Shown here: positions 1 to 7,855 of the stretch, piece by piece | How positions within the stretch are numbered: the stretch's first letter is position 1 | Layout: the number at the start of each line of letters is the position of its first letter | Source: Streptomyces zhihengii | Lineage (GTDB): Bacteria; Actinomycetota; Actinomycetes; Streptomycetales; Streptomycetaceae | DNA length: 64,000 bases | Assembly (NCBI RefSeq): GCF_016919245.1 | Contig: NZ_JAFEJA010000001.1 | Coordinates: forward strand, 1,550,001 to 1,614,000 | Reading direction: 5' to 3' | The notes under the pieces: model-generated | Database searches by the model: none | Told to the model about the DNA's origin: nothing | Seen by the model: only the letters and a program-made list of their open reading frames with translations | Position numbers and translations under genes: made by a program

Positions 1-501
1 CCGGGCAGCGGCACCCGGTCCGCGCGCGGGGTGCGGGCGTGGGTGTCGAGCCAGGCCCGCACGGCGGCCCGGTCGCCGGCGTCCGTGCCGTCGGCGCGCA
101 GCCGTGCGGCGTACCAGCGGTGCCAGGTGAGCCGTGCCGGGTCGTCGACGGCCTCGCCGAACTCCGGCGCGGCCTCGTCGACGGCCGCGAGGAGCCGTGC
201 GTGGCGCTTGGCGTTCAGGCGCCCGGACTGGCGGACGCAGTCGGCGAGCGAGCGCAGCACGGCCGGGACGGCGGCGGCCTCCTCGGGTGACGCCCCCAGC
301 AGGCCGGGCAGGTCCTCGCGGAGGATCCGGGCGACCAGGCGCGGCGTCGGTTCGGGCACTCCCGCTCTGCGGTCGGCGCCGTGCAGCGCGAGCAGCGTCA
401 GCACCGCGTGCCCGGGAGCCGGGCGGCGCGCCGCCCGGCTCCCGGGCGGCCCAGTCGAGGAAGTCGTCGAGTCCGGTGTTGAGCGCAGGAGTAGGTGTCA
501 C
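1..501 (-). CDS. Hypothetical protein, partial, apparently frameshifted
   Basis: I do not recognise this protein. It runs off the left edge, so its C-terminus is missing. A GTG at 501 opens a protein-like N-terminus (TPALNTGLDDFLDWAAREPG). The reading frame downstream of 404 is different: it begins HAVLTLLALHGADRR and continues as a convincing, mostly helical sequence (LAALHG, EEAAAVPAVLRSLADCVRQSG, LTWHRWYAARL) to the edge without a stop. The switch of frame falls exactly inside a perfect 36-bp palindrome at 411-446. Deleting about 22 bp of that palindrome would join the two frames as REPGHAVL. Either the gene is disrupted by a fold-back duplication, or this is an assembly error. A minimal alternative is a start at the GTG at 404. 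Confidence 0.5.
   Translation of the reverse strand, partial: MTPTPALNTGLDDFLDWAAREPGGAPPGSRARGADAARAARRRPQSGSARTDAAPGRPDPPRGPARPAGGVTRGGRRRPGRAALARRLRPPVRAPERQAPRTAPRGRRRGRAGVRRGRRRPGTAHLAPLVRRTAARRRHGRRRPGRRAGLARHPRPHPARGPGAAAR
411..446. repeat. Perfect 36-bp palindrome inside a gene
   Basis: Each arm is 18 bases (CCCGGGAGCCGGGCGGCG and its exact complement), with no loop between them. It lies at the point where the reading frame of the flanking minus-strand gene changes. This is the pattern expected of a snap-back inverted duplication or of a sequencing chimera. Confidence 0.85.
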
Positions 502-661
502 GCGGGGAGCGTATGAAACCGGGCCCGCCCCACGGGGCCCGCCGGACGGTGGGTAGCCCGATCGGGGGACCGTGATCCGGGGGAAGGGCCCTGATCTGCG
601 GGAAACGGGTGGCCGGGGCGGGCACCGATGAGTTCCGGCGCCCGGGCCGGTCCTTACCCGT

Positions 662-1288
662 ATGACTGACGCAACCGAGACGACCGGTCCCTCCGGGACG
701 ACGCTCCCCGATCTCGCCGCCGCGGCGGCGGGTGTCGCCGCGCTGCTGCCCGGAGTGCGCGACGACCGCCTGGACGATCCGACCCCGTGCCCCGACTACG
801 CGGTGCGCGAGATGCTCGCCCACCTCCTCGGTCTGGCGACGGCCTTCCGCGACGCCGCGGCGAAGGAGACCGGGCCGACGACGGCGACCTCGCCGGACGC
901 GTCCAGGCCGGTGCTCGCCGGGGACTGGCGGACGGCACTGCCGGAGCGCCTCGCCGAGCTGACGGCGGCCTGGCGGCGGCCGGACGCCTGGGAGGGCATG
1001 ACCCAGGCGGGCGGGGTGACCCTGCCCGGCGCGGTCGCGGGGCGGGTCGCGCTGAACGAACTGGTCGTGCACGGCTGGGACCTGGCCGTCGCCACGGGCC
1101 AGCCGTACGACGTGGACGAGGCGAGTCTCGCGGTGTCGCGGGAGATGCTGACGCCGACGGGCGACGACTCGATGCGGGACGCCATCTTCGGGCCGGTGGT
1201 ACCCGTGCCCGAGGGCGCGCCCCTGCTCCACCGGATCGTGGGGCTGAGCGGCCGTCGCCCGGACTGGAGCGCCGCGCACCCGGCGTGA
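662..1288 (+). CDS. TIGR03086 family metal-binding protein (DinB/MDMPI fold)
   Basis: The 208-residue protein has the layout of the mycothiol-dependent maleylpyruvate isomerase N-terminal/DinB family. It contains the PCPDYAVREMLAHLLG segment (about residues 41-57), a histidine in the first helix bundle, and a late ELVVHGWDLAVATGQP segment (about 134-149) whose HGWD histidine and aspartate are typical metal-ligand positions. Proteins of this subgroup bind a divalent metal in a four-helix bundle; some use mycothiol, but most have no known substrate. It stands alone on the plus strand between the partial gene and a repeat-rich gap. A CCTTAC stretch, not a strong ribosome site, precedes the ATG. 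The family call is secure; the function is not. Confidence 0.85.
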   Translation: MTDATETTGPSGTTLPDLAAAAAGVAALLPGVRDDRLDDPTPCPDYAVREMLAHLLGLATAFRDAAAKETGPTTATSPDASRPVLAGDWRTALPERLAELTAAWRRPDAWEGMTQAGGVTLPGAVAGRVALNELVVHGWDLAVATGQPYDVDEASLAVSREMLTPTGDDSMRDAIFGPVVPVPEGAPLLHRIVGLSGRRPDWSAAHPA

Positions 1289-1370
1289 GCGCCCCGGCGC
1301 CGGGGGTGGCGCCGAGCGCCGAGGGTGAGGGCGGAGGCCGGGCGCGGCGCCGGACGCCGGGACGGGGCCC

Positions 1371-1489
1371 GACGCCGGAGGCGGGGCGGGGCCCGACGCC
1401 GGAGGCGGGGCGGGGCCCGACGCCGGAGGCGGGGCGGGGCCCGACGCCGGAGGCGGGCGGGGCCCGACGCCGGAGGCGGGGCGGGGTCG
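1371..1489. repeat. 24-bp tandem repeat, five copies, intergenic
   Basis: Near-identical units of 24 bases (core GCCGGAGGCGGGGC) begin at 1371, 1395, 1419, 1443 and 1466; the fourth has lost one G. They fill the middle of the 374-base gap 1289-1662, where I see no gene or clear promoter. The repeat is open in several frames and inflates the apparent upstream extension of the esterase gene (GPTPEAGR units), but the esterase has its own start with a ribosome site downstream. Confidence 0.85.
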
Positions 1490-1662
1490 CGCCCGGCGAG
1501 GCGACGGCTCCGGCGTCCCCGGCGCCCGGCGCCCGGCGCCGATTGACACCGTCACCGCGTGAATGGGGCCGCGACCGGTGTTGGCGCCGCGGGCGCCGGT
1601 GGACCAGGCTCGTGGGCGGGCGCCCGCCGCGGGCGTCCGCCGACGCGAGGAGAGACCGCCGA

Positions 1663-3219
1663 GTGACCGCATTCTCCGGGGAGTTCCGCACGACCGCCGG
1701 TCCGGTGCGGGGCGCCGTGACGGCCCCGGACACCGTGGCCGTGCTGGGCATCCCGTACGCGGCGCCGCCCTTCGGGCCCGACCGCTTCCGGGCGCCGCGC
1801 CCGCCGCTCCCCTGGTCCGCCGTGCGCGACTGCACCCGGTTCGGTCCGGTGGCACCGCAGTCCGCGCGGCTGCCGGGGGCGCCGTACTGGTCGCCCGGCG
1901 ACGAGGACGTGCTGACCCTCAACGTCTGGACGCCCGCACGGCGCGACAGCGCGGGCGGCGGCGGGGCGCTGCCGGTGCTGGTGTGGATCCACGGGGGCGC
2001 GTTCACCTTCGGGTCCTCGGCCCAGCCCGACTTCGACGGCACGGCGCTGTGCCGCGCCGGGCTCGTCGTCGTCACGGTGAACTACCGGGTCGGCTTCGAG
2101 GGGTTCGGGCATGTGCCCCCGGCGGGCGACGGGGACGACCGGCACCCCGACAACCGCGGTCTGCTGGACCAGATCGCCGCCCTGCGCTGGGTGCGGGACA
2201 ACATCGCCTCCTTCGGCGGCGACCCGGGCAACGTCACGGTGGCCGGCCAGTCGTCGGGGGCCTCCTCGGTCGCCTGCCTGACGGTGGCGGAGGCGGCGCG
2301 GGGGCTGTTCCGGCGGGGCATCGCGCACAGTCCCGTCAACTCCTTCTCCTCCCCGGCGCTCGCCGCGGAGACGACCGGGCGGATCGCGGCGTCGGCGGGG
2401 GTGCCGGCGACGGCGGCGGGGCTGCTGTCCGCATCGCCGCAGGCCCTGGTGGCCGCGTCGGACGCGGTCGTCGCGGACTTCCGTGGTGACCCGGAGACGG
2501 AGCCGCGGCACTACGACCCCGTCCTCTACGCGCCCGTCGCCGACGGGCGCACCCTCGCCGCCGACCCGCTCGTCGCACTGGCCGGGGGTGCCGCGCACCC
2601 GGGCGTGGGGCTGCTGGTCTGCCACACCGCGCAGGAGTACTGGCTGCTGCACGCGGTCGGCAGCAGTGCCGAGGTCACCACCGAGGAGGGGCTCGCACGG
2701 TTCGCGGCGGACCTCCGGCTGCCGGCCGGACTGGTGGAGGAGTACCGGGAGCTGATGCCCGGGGCGCCGGTGCTCGACGTGTATCTCGCCCTCTACGGCG
2801 ACGCGGTGTTCGGCGAGTACGGCTGCCGGCTCGCCGAGGCCCATGCGGCCGCGGGCGGCCGGGCGCACCTGTCCCGCTTCACCCGGCACCGGACGGACGC
2901 CGCGGGCGGCACCGTCCGGCCCTGGCACTGCGCCGACGTGCCGTTCGCGTTCGGCACCCTCGGGCAGGAGAGCGTGCGTTTCCTCGTCGGCGGCGGCGTC
3001 CCGGACACGGCCGACCACGACCTGTCCCGCCGGATGGTGGCCGCCTGGGCGTCCTACGCGGCGACCGGCGACCCGGGCTGGCCGCCGCTCGGCCCGTCCG
3101 GGGAGCCGGTGCGGCTGTGGACGACACCGGACGCGCACGAGGCGGCCCCCTGGACGGACGGGGGCACGGCGGTGCGGGCGGCCTGGCGCAGGGCCGGTCT
3201 GCCGCTGCTGGAACCGTGA
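1663..3219 (+). CDS. Type B carboxylesterase
   Basis: This 518-residue alpha/beta hydrolase is of the carboxylesterase/para-nitrobenzyl esterase family and should hydrolyse carboxylic esters in the cytoplasm, as no signal peptide is seen. The oxyanion-hole motif HGG is at residues 110-112 (LVWIHGGAFTFGS). The nucleophile serine is S198 in GQSSGA, a variant of the usual GESAGA. The acidic residue is probably the E of HTAQEYW, and the catalytic histidine lies in RPWHCADVPFAFG. The GTG start at 1663 is chosen because GAGGAGAG lies 8-17 bases upstream and family similarity starts there. The frame stays open another 876 bases upstream, but that part overlaps the previous gene and a tandem repeat. 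It ends 29 bases before a convergent exonuclease gene. Natural substrate unknown. Confidence 0.88.
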   Translation: MTAFSGEFRTTAGPVRGAVTAPDTVAVLGIPYAAPPFGPDRFRAPRPPLPWSAVRDCTRFGPVAPQSARLPGAPYWSPGDEDVLTLNVWTPARRDSAGGGGALPVLVWIHGGAFTFGSSAQPDFDGTALCRAGLVVVTVNYRVGFEGFGHVPPAGDGDDRHPDNRGLLDQIAALRWVRDNIASFGGDPGNVTVAGQSSGASSVACLTVAEAARGLFRRGIAHSPVNSFSSPALAAETTGRIAASAGVPATAAGLLSASPQALVAASDAVVADFRGDPETEPRHYDPVLYAPVADGRTLAADPLVALAGGAAHPGVGLLVCHTAQEYWLLHAVGSSAEVTTEEGLARFAADLRLPAGLVEEYRELMPGAPVLDVYLALYGDAVFGEYGCRLAEAHAAAGGRAHLSRFTRHRTDAAGGTVRPWHCADVPFAFGTLGQESVRFLVGGGVPDTADHDLSRRMVAAWASYAATGDPGWPPLGPSGEPVRLWTTPDAHEAAPWTDGGTAVRAAWRRAGLPLLEP

Positions 3220-3248
3220 CCGGCGGGGCGGGGTCGCGAGGCTCCCGG

Positions 3249-3863
3249 TCAGCGGCCGGTGGACGCGGACGGGTCCCAGGCCATCAGGTTGCTGAAGAGT
3301 TCGGCCTGCTCGACGGCGTCGTCCAGGGCGTGATGGGTGTGCGGCCGGGCGGGCAGCAGCTCGCGCGGCATGGTCCGCTTGGAGACCGCGCGCAGCGGGA
3401 GCCCGGCCTTCACGGCGTACAGCGTCTTCATGTCCATGCAGCCGGAGTGCCCGAAGGGGCTCGCCCCGGTGAACCGGATCAGGTACCAGTACAGGAACGT
3501 CCAGTCGTACGAGGCCGGGTACCCGCACATCACCGGCTGCGCGCCGGCGGCCCGCGCCACCTCGCGCACCCAGTCCGTGAACTCCGCCATGGCGCGCGCC
3601 GGTTCGGCGCCGTCCCGCAGCAGCCGTTCCCGGTCGAGGCCGCTCACCGCGAGCGCCTCGGGGTCGAAGTCGGTCCCGATCGGGCGCAGTTCCCGGTAGA
3701 AGGTGTCGGCCGCGGGGTCGGCGGGCGTGTATCCGTCGGCGTCCTGCCGCCCGGCGACGGCGGCGCCGAGGCTGAGCATCGCGTAGGGGCCGGGGACGGG
3801 GCCGTCGGCCTCGACGTCGACGGAGATGTAGAGGCTGGGCTTCGGCGGCGTGTGTCGTGCCAT
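3249..3863 (-). CDS. DEDDh-type 3'-5' exonuclease family protein
   Basis: The 204-residue protein has the RNase T/DEDD exonuclease fold. SVDVEADGP near residues 14-22 supplies the first Asp/Glu pair of Exo I. PASYDWTFLYWY (about 125-136) gives the Exo II aspartate, and THHALDDAVEQAELF near residue 180 gives the Exo III histidine and aspartate. Members trim 3' ends of RNA or DNA; the substrate of this one cannot be told. An in-frame ATG 12 bases further upstream (MLPGMARH) is also possible; I chose the ATG followed by ARHTPPKP because the conserved part follows directly. It converges with the esterase gene and is followed upstream by a long repeat-rich gap. Confidence 0.85.
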   Translation of the reverse strand: MARHTPPKPSLYISVDVEADGPVPGPYAMLSLGAAVAGRQDADGYTPADPAADTFYRELRPIGTDFDPEALAVSGLDRERLLRDGAEPARAMAEFTDWVREVARAAGAQPVMCGYPASYDWTFLYWYLIRFTGASPFGHSGCMDMKTLYAVKAGLPLRAVSKRTMPRELLPARPHTHHALDDAVEQAELFSNLMAWDPSASTGR

Positions 3864-4020
3864 GCCCGGCAGCATGCCAGCGGGGCGGCGGGGACCGCCC
3901 TGCATTTTCCGGGGCCGCCGGGCACCGGGGGCGGCGGCGCCCGCCGTTCCGGACGGCGCGCCGCTCGGCGCAGGGCGGGGCTCCCCTGAACGCCGGGCCC
4001 GGGTAGGGCCCGCCGGCTCG

Positions 4021-4400
4021 GAGGGCGCACCTGGGTCCGCGAGTTCGGGCCGCCGCCCGGCGAGCGGGGGCGCAGGCCGAAGTGAGCCACCTCCGAGCGC
4101 CATGTCCGGGTGCGAGCCCTCCGCCCGGACAGCGGCCCGGGTCCGCGAACGCCGGCCGCCGCCCGGGAAGCCCGCGCGCAGGGCGCAGTGAGCCGCCTCC
4201 GAGCGCCGCGTCCGGGCGGGGAGCCTTCCCACCCGGACGACGGCCCCGAGCCACGAACGCCGGCCGCCGCCCGGCAAGCCCGCACGCAGGGCGCAGTGAG
4301 CCACCTCCGAGCGCCGCGTCCGGGCGGGGAGCCCTCCGCCCGGACCACGGCCCCGGGCCACGAACTCCGGCCGCCGCCCGGCGGGCCGGGCAGGGCCGGA
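4021..4400. repeat. Tandem repeat of about 107 bp, three good copies plus a decayed one
   Basis: Copies begin with AGTGAGCC at 4081, 4187 and 4295 (unit lengths 106 and 108). A poorer copy lies at about 4021-4080. Shared pieces are CTCCGAGCGC, a GAGCC-CC-CCCGGAC segment and GGCCGCCGCCCGG. They occupy the 764-base gap 3864-4627, which holds no convincing gene. The long minus-strand reading frame through it (ALRAG, GGGRRS units) is only the translation of the repeat. Confidence 0.8.
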
Positions 4401-4430
4401 GTGCTTCCGTGAAGCGCCCCTGCGCGCGCA

Positions 4431-4458
4431 CGCCCCGCACGCGGGGGCGTGCGGGGCG
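4431..4458 (-). terminator. Possible terminator of the NCS2 permease gene
   Basis: An 11-bp perfect stem (CGCCCCGCACG) with a six-base loop lies about 170 bases beyond the permease stop. There is no T-run, as is common for streptomycete terminators. Confidence 0.4.
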
Positions 4459-4521
4459 CGGAAGCGCCAAGGTGGACCTGCGGGTCGGGCCGTGCGCGGG
4501 CTCGGCCAGGAGCCCGCGCAC

Positions 4522-4589
4522 GCACCGACCCGGCCGGAGCCGGTGCCTGCACCGACCCGGCCGGAGCCCGCACCGACCCGGCCGGGAGC
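4522..4589. repeat. Three 19-bp direct repeats
   Basis: GCACCGACCCGGCCGGAGC occurs at 4522-4540 and 4549-4567, with a near copy at 4570-4589, just downstream of the permease stop codon on the minus strand. No function is evident. Confidence 0.75.
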
Positions 4590-4627
4590 GCGCACCTGCG
4601 CGCCCGCCCGCGGCGGCACGCCGCCCG

Positions 4628-6061
4628 TCAGCGGGCGGGCTCCGTCTTGGGCTCGGAGGCGGTGCGCTGCGCCGAGATCTCCCCTCCCGGCTCCATCGGA
4701 GCCGTCACCTCGTCCGCGTCGCGCCGCTTGCCGAGGTGGTTGAAGAGCAGGTTGAGGATCACCGCGGCGACGCAGCCGGTGGAGATCCCCGAGTCCAGGA
4801 TGATCTTCGCGGTCTCCGGGAACGCGTGGTAGAACTCCGGCGCGCTGATCGGGATGATGCCGACGGCCAGCGAGACGGCCAGGATGAGCACGTTGTTGTC
4901 CTTCTCCAGACCGGCCTTGACCAGCGTCTGGATGCCGCTGGCGGCGACGGAGCCGAAGAGGACGACGCCCGCTCCGCCGAGCACGGGACGCGGGACGACG
5001 GCGATCAGGGCGGCCGCCATCGGACACAGGCCCATCAGGACCAGGAAGCCGCCGCCGCAGGCGACGACGAAGCGGCTGCGGATCCGGGTCATGGCCACCA
5101 GGCCGACGTTCTGGGCGAAGGCGCTGCACATGAAGCCGTTGAAGAGCGGGCTGAGCGCGGATCCGAGGGTGTCGGCGCGCAGCCCGGCGGCGATGGTCTT
5201 CTCGTCCGCGGGCCGTTCGACGATCTCGCCGAGGGCGAGCATGTCGGCCGTGGACTCCGTCATCGACACGACCATGACGACGCACATGGAGACGATGGCC
5301 GCCAGCGCGAACTGCGGGGCGCCGAAGTGGAACGGCGTCGGGAAGCCGATGACGTCGGCGTCGGCGACGGGGCCGAAGTCGGTGAGCCCGAAGGGGATGG
5401 CGATCAGGGTGCCGATCACCAGGCCGATGAGGACCGCGATCTGCTTGACGAACCCGCGGGTGAAGCGCCTCAGTGCGAGGACCACGAGCAGGGTGAGGCC
5501 GGCCAGGCCGAGGTAGGAGGCCGAACCGTAGTCGTCCGCACCGGGGTTGGGCCCCTGGGCCCAGCCGAAGGCGACGGGCAGCAGGGAGATGCCGATCAGG
5601 GTGATGACGGTGCCGGTGACGACCGGCGGGAAGAAGCGCACCAGTTTGCTGAAGAAGGGTGCGGCGAGGAAGCCGAGGACTCCGGCGACGATGATCGCGC
5701 CGAAGATGATCGGCAGCGCGTCGTCCTTGTCCGCGGTGGTGTCGACGATGGCCAGCATCGGGGCGACGCCGGCGAAGGTGACTCCGTTCACGAACGGCAG
5801 CCGGGCGCCTATCTTCCATATGCCCAGCGTCTGGAGGAAGGTCGCCAGACCCGCGGTGAAGAGGCTGGCGCCGGTCAGGAAGGTGAGCTCCTTCGCGGAG
5901 AGGCCGACGGCCGCCCCCACGATGAGCGGCGGGGCCACCACGCCCGCGTACATGGCGGCCACGTGCTGCAGGCCGCTGGTGAACATCTTGAGAGGGGGCA
6001 GGGTTTCGTCGACCGGGTGCTTCCGGTCTGCTGCATCGGCGGTCGGGGTGAGCGCGGCCAC
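4628..6061 (-). CDS. NCS2 family nucleobase (urate/xanthine) permease
   Basis: This 477-residue, twelve-to-fourteen-span membrane protein belongs to the nucleobase:cation symporter-2 family, which imports xanthine or urate with protons. Family signatures are visible: QHVAAMYAGVVAPPLIVG near residue 32, the NCS2 signature with LPFVNGVTFAGVAPMLA, SMTESTADMLALGE in the substrate-binding region, and AFAQNVGLVAMTRI with the conserved QN. The C-terminal tail is charged (KRRDADEV, TEPAR). It is the most downstream purine gene on the minus strand and has its own promoter region with a palindrome (6083-6102). The neighbouring urate oxidase operon makes urate or xanthine the likely cargo; exact specificity is inferred, not shown. 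Confidence 0.9.
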   Translation of the reverse strand: MAALTPTADAADRKHPVDETLPPLKMFTSGLQHVAAMYAGVVAPPLIVGAAVGLSAKELTFLTGASLFTAGLATFLQTLGIWKIGARLPFVNGVTFAGVAPMLAIVDTTADKDDALPIIFGAIIVAGVLGFLAAPFFSKLVRFFPPVVTGTVITLIGISLLPVAFGWAQGPNPGADDYGSASYLGLAGLTLLVVLALRRFTRGFVKQIAVLIGLVIGTLIAIPFGLTDFGPVADADVIGFPTPFHFGAPQFALAAIVSMCVVMVVSMTESTADMLALGEIVERPADEKTIAAGLRADTLGSALSPLFNGFMCSAFAQNVGLVAMTRIRSRFVVACGGGFLVLMGLCPMAAALIAVVPRPVLGGAGVVLFGSVAASGIQTLVKAGLEKDNNVLILAVSLAVGIIPISAPEFYHAFPETAKIILDSGISTGCVAAVILNLLFNHLGKRRDADEVTAPMEPGGEISAQRTASEPKTEPAR

Positions 6062-6080
6062 GGCGGTGCCTCCGGTCGGG

Positions 6081-6110
6081 TTACACGTCGTCGGCGACGT
6101 GTGGTGTCAA
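6081..6110 (-). promoter_or_regulatory. Promoter and palindromic operator of the NCS2 permease
   Basis: Reading the minus strand, TTGACA (6110-6105) and GTGTAA (6086-6081) are separated by 18 bases. Overlapping the spacer is a palindrome at 6083-6102 with perfect 8-base arms ACACGTCG/CGACGTGT around TCGG. This suits repressor binding between the -35 and -10 elements. The regulator is unknown. Confidence 0.5.
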
Positions 6111-6180
6111 GGAGGTGGTGCGGGTGGTGCAGGAGTGCACGTACCGGTCGCCCGATCCGGCGGTGCGGGGTTGCGGGCTC

Positions 6181-6261
6181 GGGTCGTCGGACACGAGCCC
6201 GTGGTGCGGGCTCGGGTCGATGACACGAGCCGGGTGGCGACCCGGGTCGTTGACACGAGTC
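6181..6261. repeat. Three spaced repeats of GGGTCGwTGACACGAGCC type
   Basis: Copies are at 6181-6199, 6214-6231 and 6244-6261, spaced 30-33 bases apart. The first two are also flanked to form inverted repeats GGCTCG...CGAGCC. They lie upstream of the NCS2 permease promoter in the 318-base gap 6062-6379 and could be regulator sites on one face of the helix. No gene is seen in the gap. Confidence 0.55.
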
Positions 6262-6312
6262 ACCGTCACCGGGAGGCGCGCGGTACGGACCGCGCACCCC
6301 CCGGCTTCGGCT

Positions 6313-6339
6313 GCCGTGGACCCCGCTCGGGTCCACGGC
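6313..6339 (-). terminator. Terminator of the 8-oxoguanine deaminase gene
   Basis: An 11-bp perfect stem GCCGTGGACCC with a five-base loop lies about 40 bases past the deaminase stop codon on the minus strand. Confidence 0.6.
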
Positions 6340-6379
6340 CGCCGGCCGGGGGCCGTCCCCCCCGGCCGGAGTCCTGGGG

Positions 6380-7780
6380 TCAGCCCTGCGCGGCGATGCG
6401 CGCCAGGCGGCGTGCCTCGTCCCGCGTGGAGCGGGCGACGGCGTCCTCGTCCACCGTCGTGAGGTGGTTCGCCTCGACGACGGGCCTGCCGTCGACGAGC
6501 GAGAGGGTCACCGGTGCGGCGGCGCCGAAGACGAGCGCGATCACCGGGTCGGCGATGGAGGAGTGGGCGAGGGTGTCCAGCTTCCACAGCACCAGGTCGG
6601 CGAGCTTGCCCGGCTCCAGGGAACCGATCTGGTCGGCCCGGCCGAGGACCTGGGCGCCGCCGTAGGTGCCGAGGCGCAGCGCCTGACGTGCGTTCAGAGC
6701 GGCCTCGCGGTGGGCGCCGAGGCGGTTGATCAGCAGGGCGTTGCGCAGCTCGGTGTGGAGTTCGCCCGACTCGTTGGAGGCGGTGCCGTCGACGCCGAGG
6801 CCGACCGGGACGCCCGCCTTCAGCATGTCCGGGACGCGGGCGATGCCGGCGGCGAGGCGGGCGTTGGAGGAGGGGCAGTGGGCGACGCCGGTGCGGGTGC
6901 GGGCGAACGCCTCGATGTCGGAGTCGTTCATGTGGACGCAGTGCGCCATCCACACGTCCTCGCCGAGCCAGCCGGTGGACTCGAAGTAGTCGGTGGGTCC
7001 CATGCCGAAGAGTTCCTTGCAGAACTGCTCCTCCTCGACGGTCTCCGAGCCGTGGGTGTGCAGGCGCACCCCGAGCCCGCGGGCGAGTTCGGCGCCCCGG
7101 CGCAGCAGGTCGGTGGAGACGGAGAAGGGGGAGCACGGGGCGACGGCGACCTGGGTCATCGCGTCGAAGGAGGCGTCGTGGTGGCGCTTGACGGTCTCCT
7201 CGGTGGCGGCCAGCGCGCCGTCGAGGGTCTCCACGGCGAAGTCCGGCGGCAGTCCGCCGTCCTTCTCGCTGCGGTCCATGGAGCCGCGGGCGAGCGTGAA
7301 CCGTACGCCCATCTCGCGGGCGGCGCCGATGATGGCGCCGGAGAGGTCGCCCGAGCCCTTCGGGAAGACGTAGTGGTGGTCCATGGCGGTGGTGACGCCG
7401 CCGCGGGCCATCATGGCGAGGGAGCCCTGCGCGGCGGCCCGCACCATCGGCTCGTCGATCCGCGCCCAGGTCGGGTAGAGCGCCACCAGCCAGTCGAAGA
7501 GGTTGTGGTCGGTGGCGAGACCGCGGGTGATCCACTGGTAGAAGTGGTGGTGGGTGTTGACCAGGCCCGGGGTGACGAGGTGGCCGGTGCCGTCGACGCG
7601 GCGCACGACGTGTCCGAGCCCGGCGGGGGCCGCGCCCGCGCCGACGGATTCGATCCGGTTGCCGGCGACGACGACATGGCCCGAGGCGTACTCGGTGTCG
7701 TGGGCGTCGACGGTGGCGATCGCGCAGTTCTCGATGACGATGCGCTCGGTCGCGCCGTCGGGGGATGCCGAAGGTGCCAT
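6380..7780 (-). CDS. 8-oxoguanine deaminase
   Basis: This 466-residue amidohydrolase of the 8-oxoguanine/guanine deaminase group deaminates 8-oxoguanine to urate, feeding the uricase made next door. Zinc ligands are visible: NTHHHFYQW near residue 70, LHTHGSETVEEEQF in mid-protein, an AHCVHMND histidine, and GLGVDGTASNES with the conserved aspartate. The HHHFYQW and VDGTASNES segments are characteristic of the 8-oxoguanine deaminase branch. The ATG at 7780 follows GAAGGAC by a suitable distance, so the longer upstream frame is not used. It lies 75 bases downstream of the second NCS2 permease in the same direction, apparently in the urate operon. Confidence 0.88.
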   Translation of the reverse strand: MAPSASPDGATERIVIENCAIATVDAHDTEYASGHVVVAGNRIESVGAGAAPAGLGHVVRRVDGTGHLVTPGLVNTHHHFYQWITRGLATDHNLFDWLVALYPTWARIDEPMVRAAAQGSLAMMARGGVTTAMDHHYVFPKGSGDLSGAIIGAAREMGVRFTLARGSMDRSEKDGGLPPDFAVETLDGALAATEETVKRHHDASFDAMTQVAVAPCSPFSVSTDLLRRGAELARGLGVRLHTHGSETVEEEQFCKELFGMGPTDYFESTGWLGEDVWMAHCVHMNDSDIEAFARTRTGVAHCPSSNARLAAGIARVPDMLKAGVPVGLGVDGTASNESGELHTELRNALLINRLGAHREAALNARQALRLGTYGGAQVLGRADQIGSLEPGKLADLVLWKLDTLAHSSIADPVIALVFGAAAPVTLSLVDGRPVVEANHLTTVDEDAVARSTRDEARRLARIAAQG

Positions 7781-7855
7781 GGTGCGTCCTTCTTCTGTCG
7801 GTTGTGGCGGCGGTCCCCCGGGCCGGCCGGACCGGGGGGAGGGCACGGCAGGACC

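Noticed and set aside
1371..1489. CRISPR array
   Set aside because: Units are contiguous 24-mers without spacers, and no cas gene is in the window.
787..1662. Upstream extension of the esterase frame
   Set aside because: It overlaps the DinB-like gene out of frame and runs through the 24-bp repeat; a GTG with a good ribosome site lies at 1663.
3249..5819. 856-residue minus-strand open frame
   Set aside because: Only its last 204 residues (the exonuclease) are protein-like; the rest is the translation of tandem repeats and the out-of-frame permease gene.
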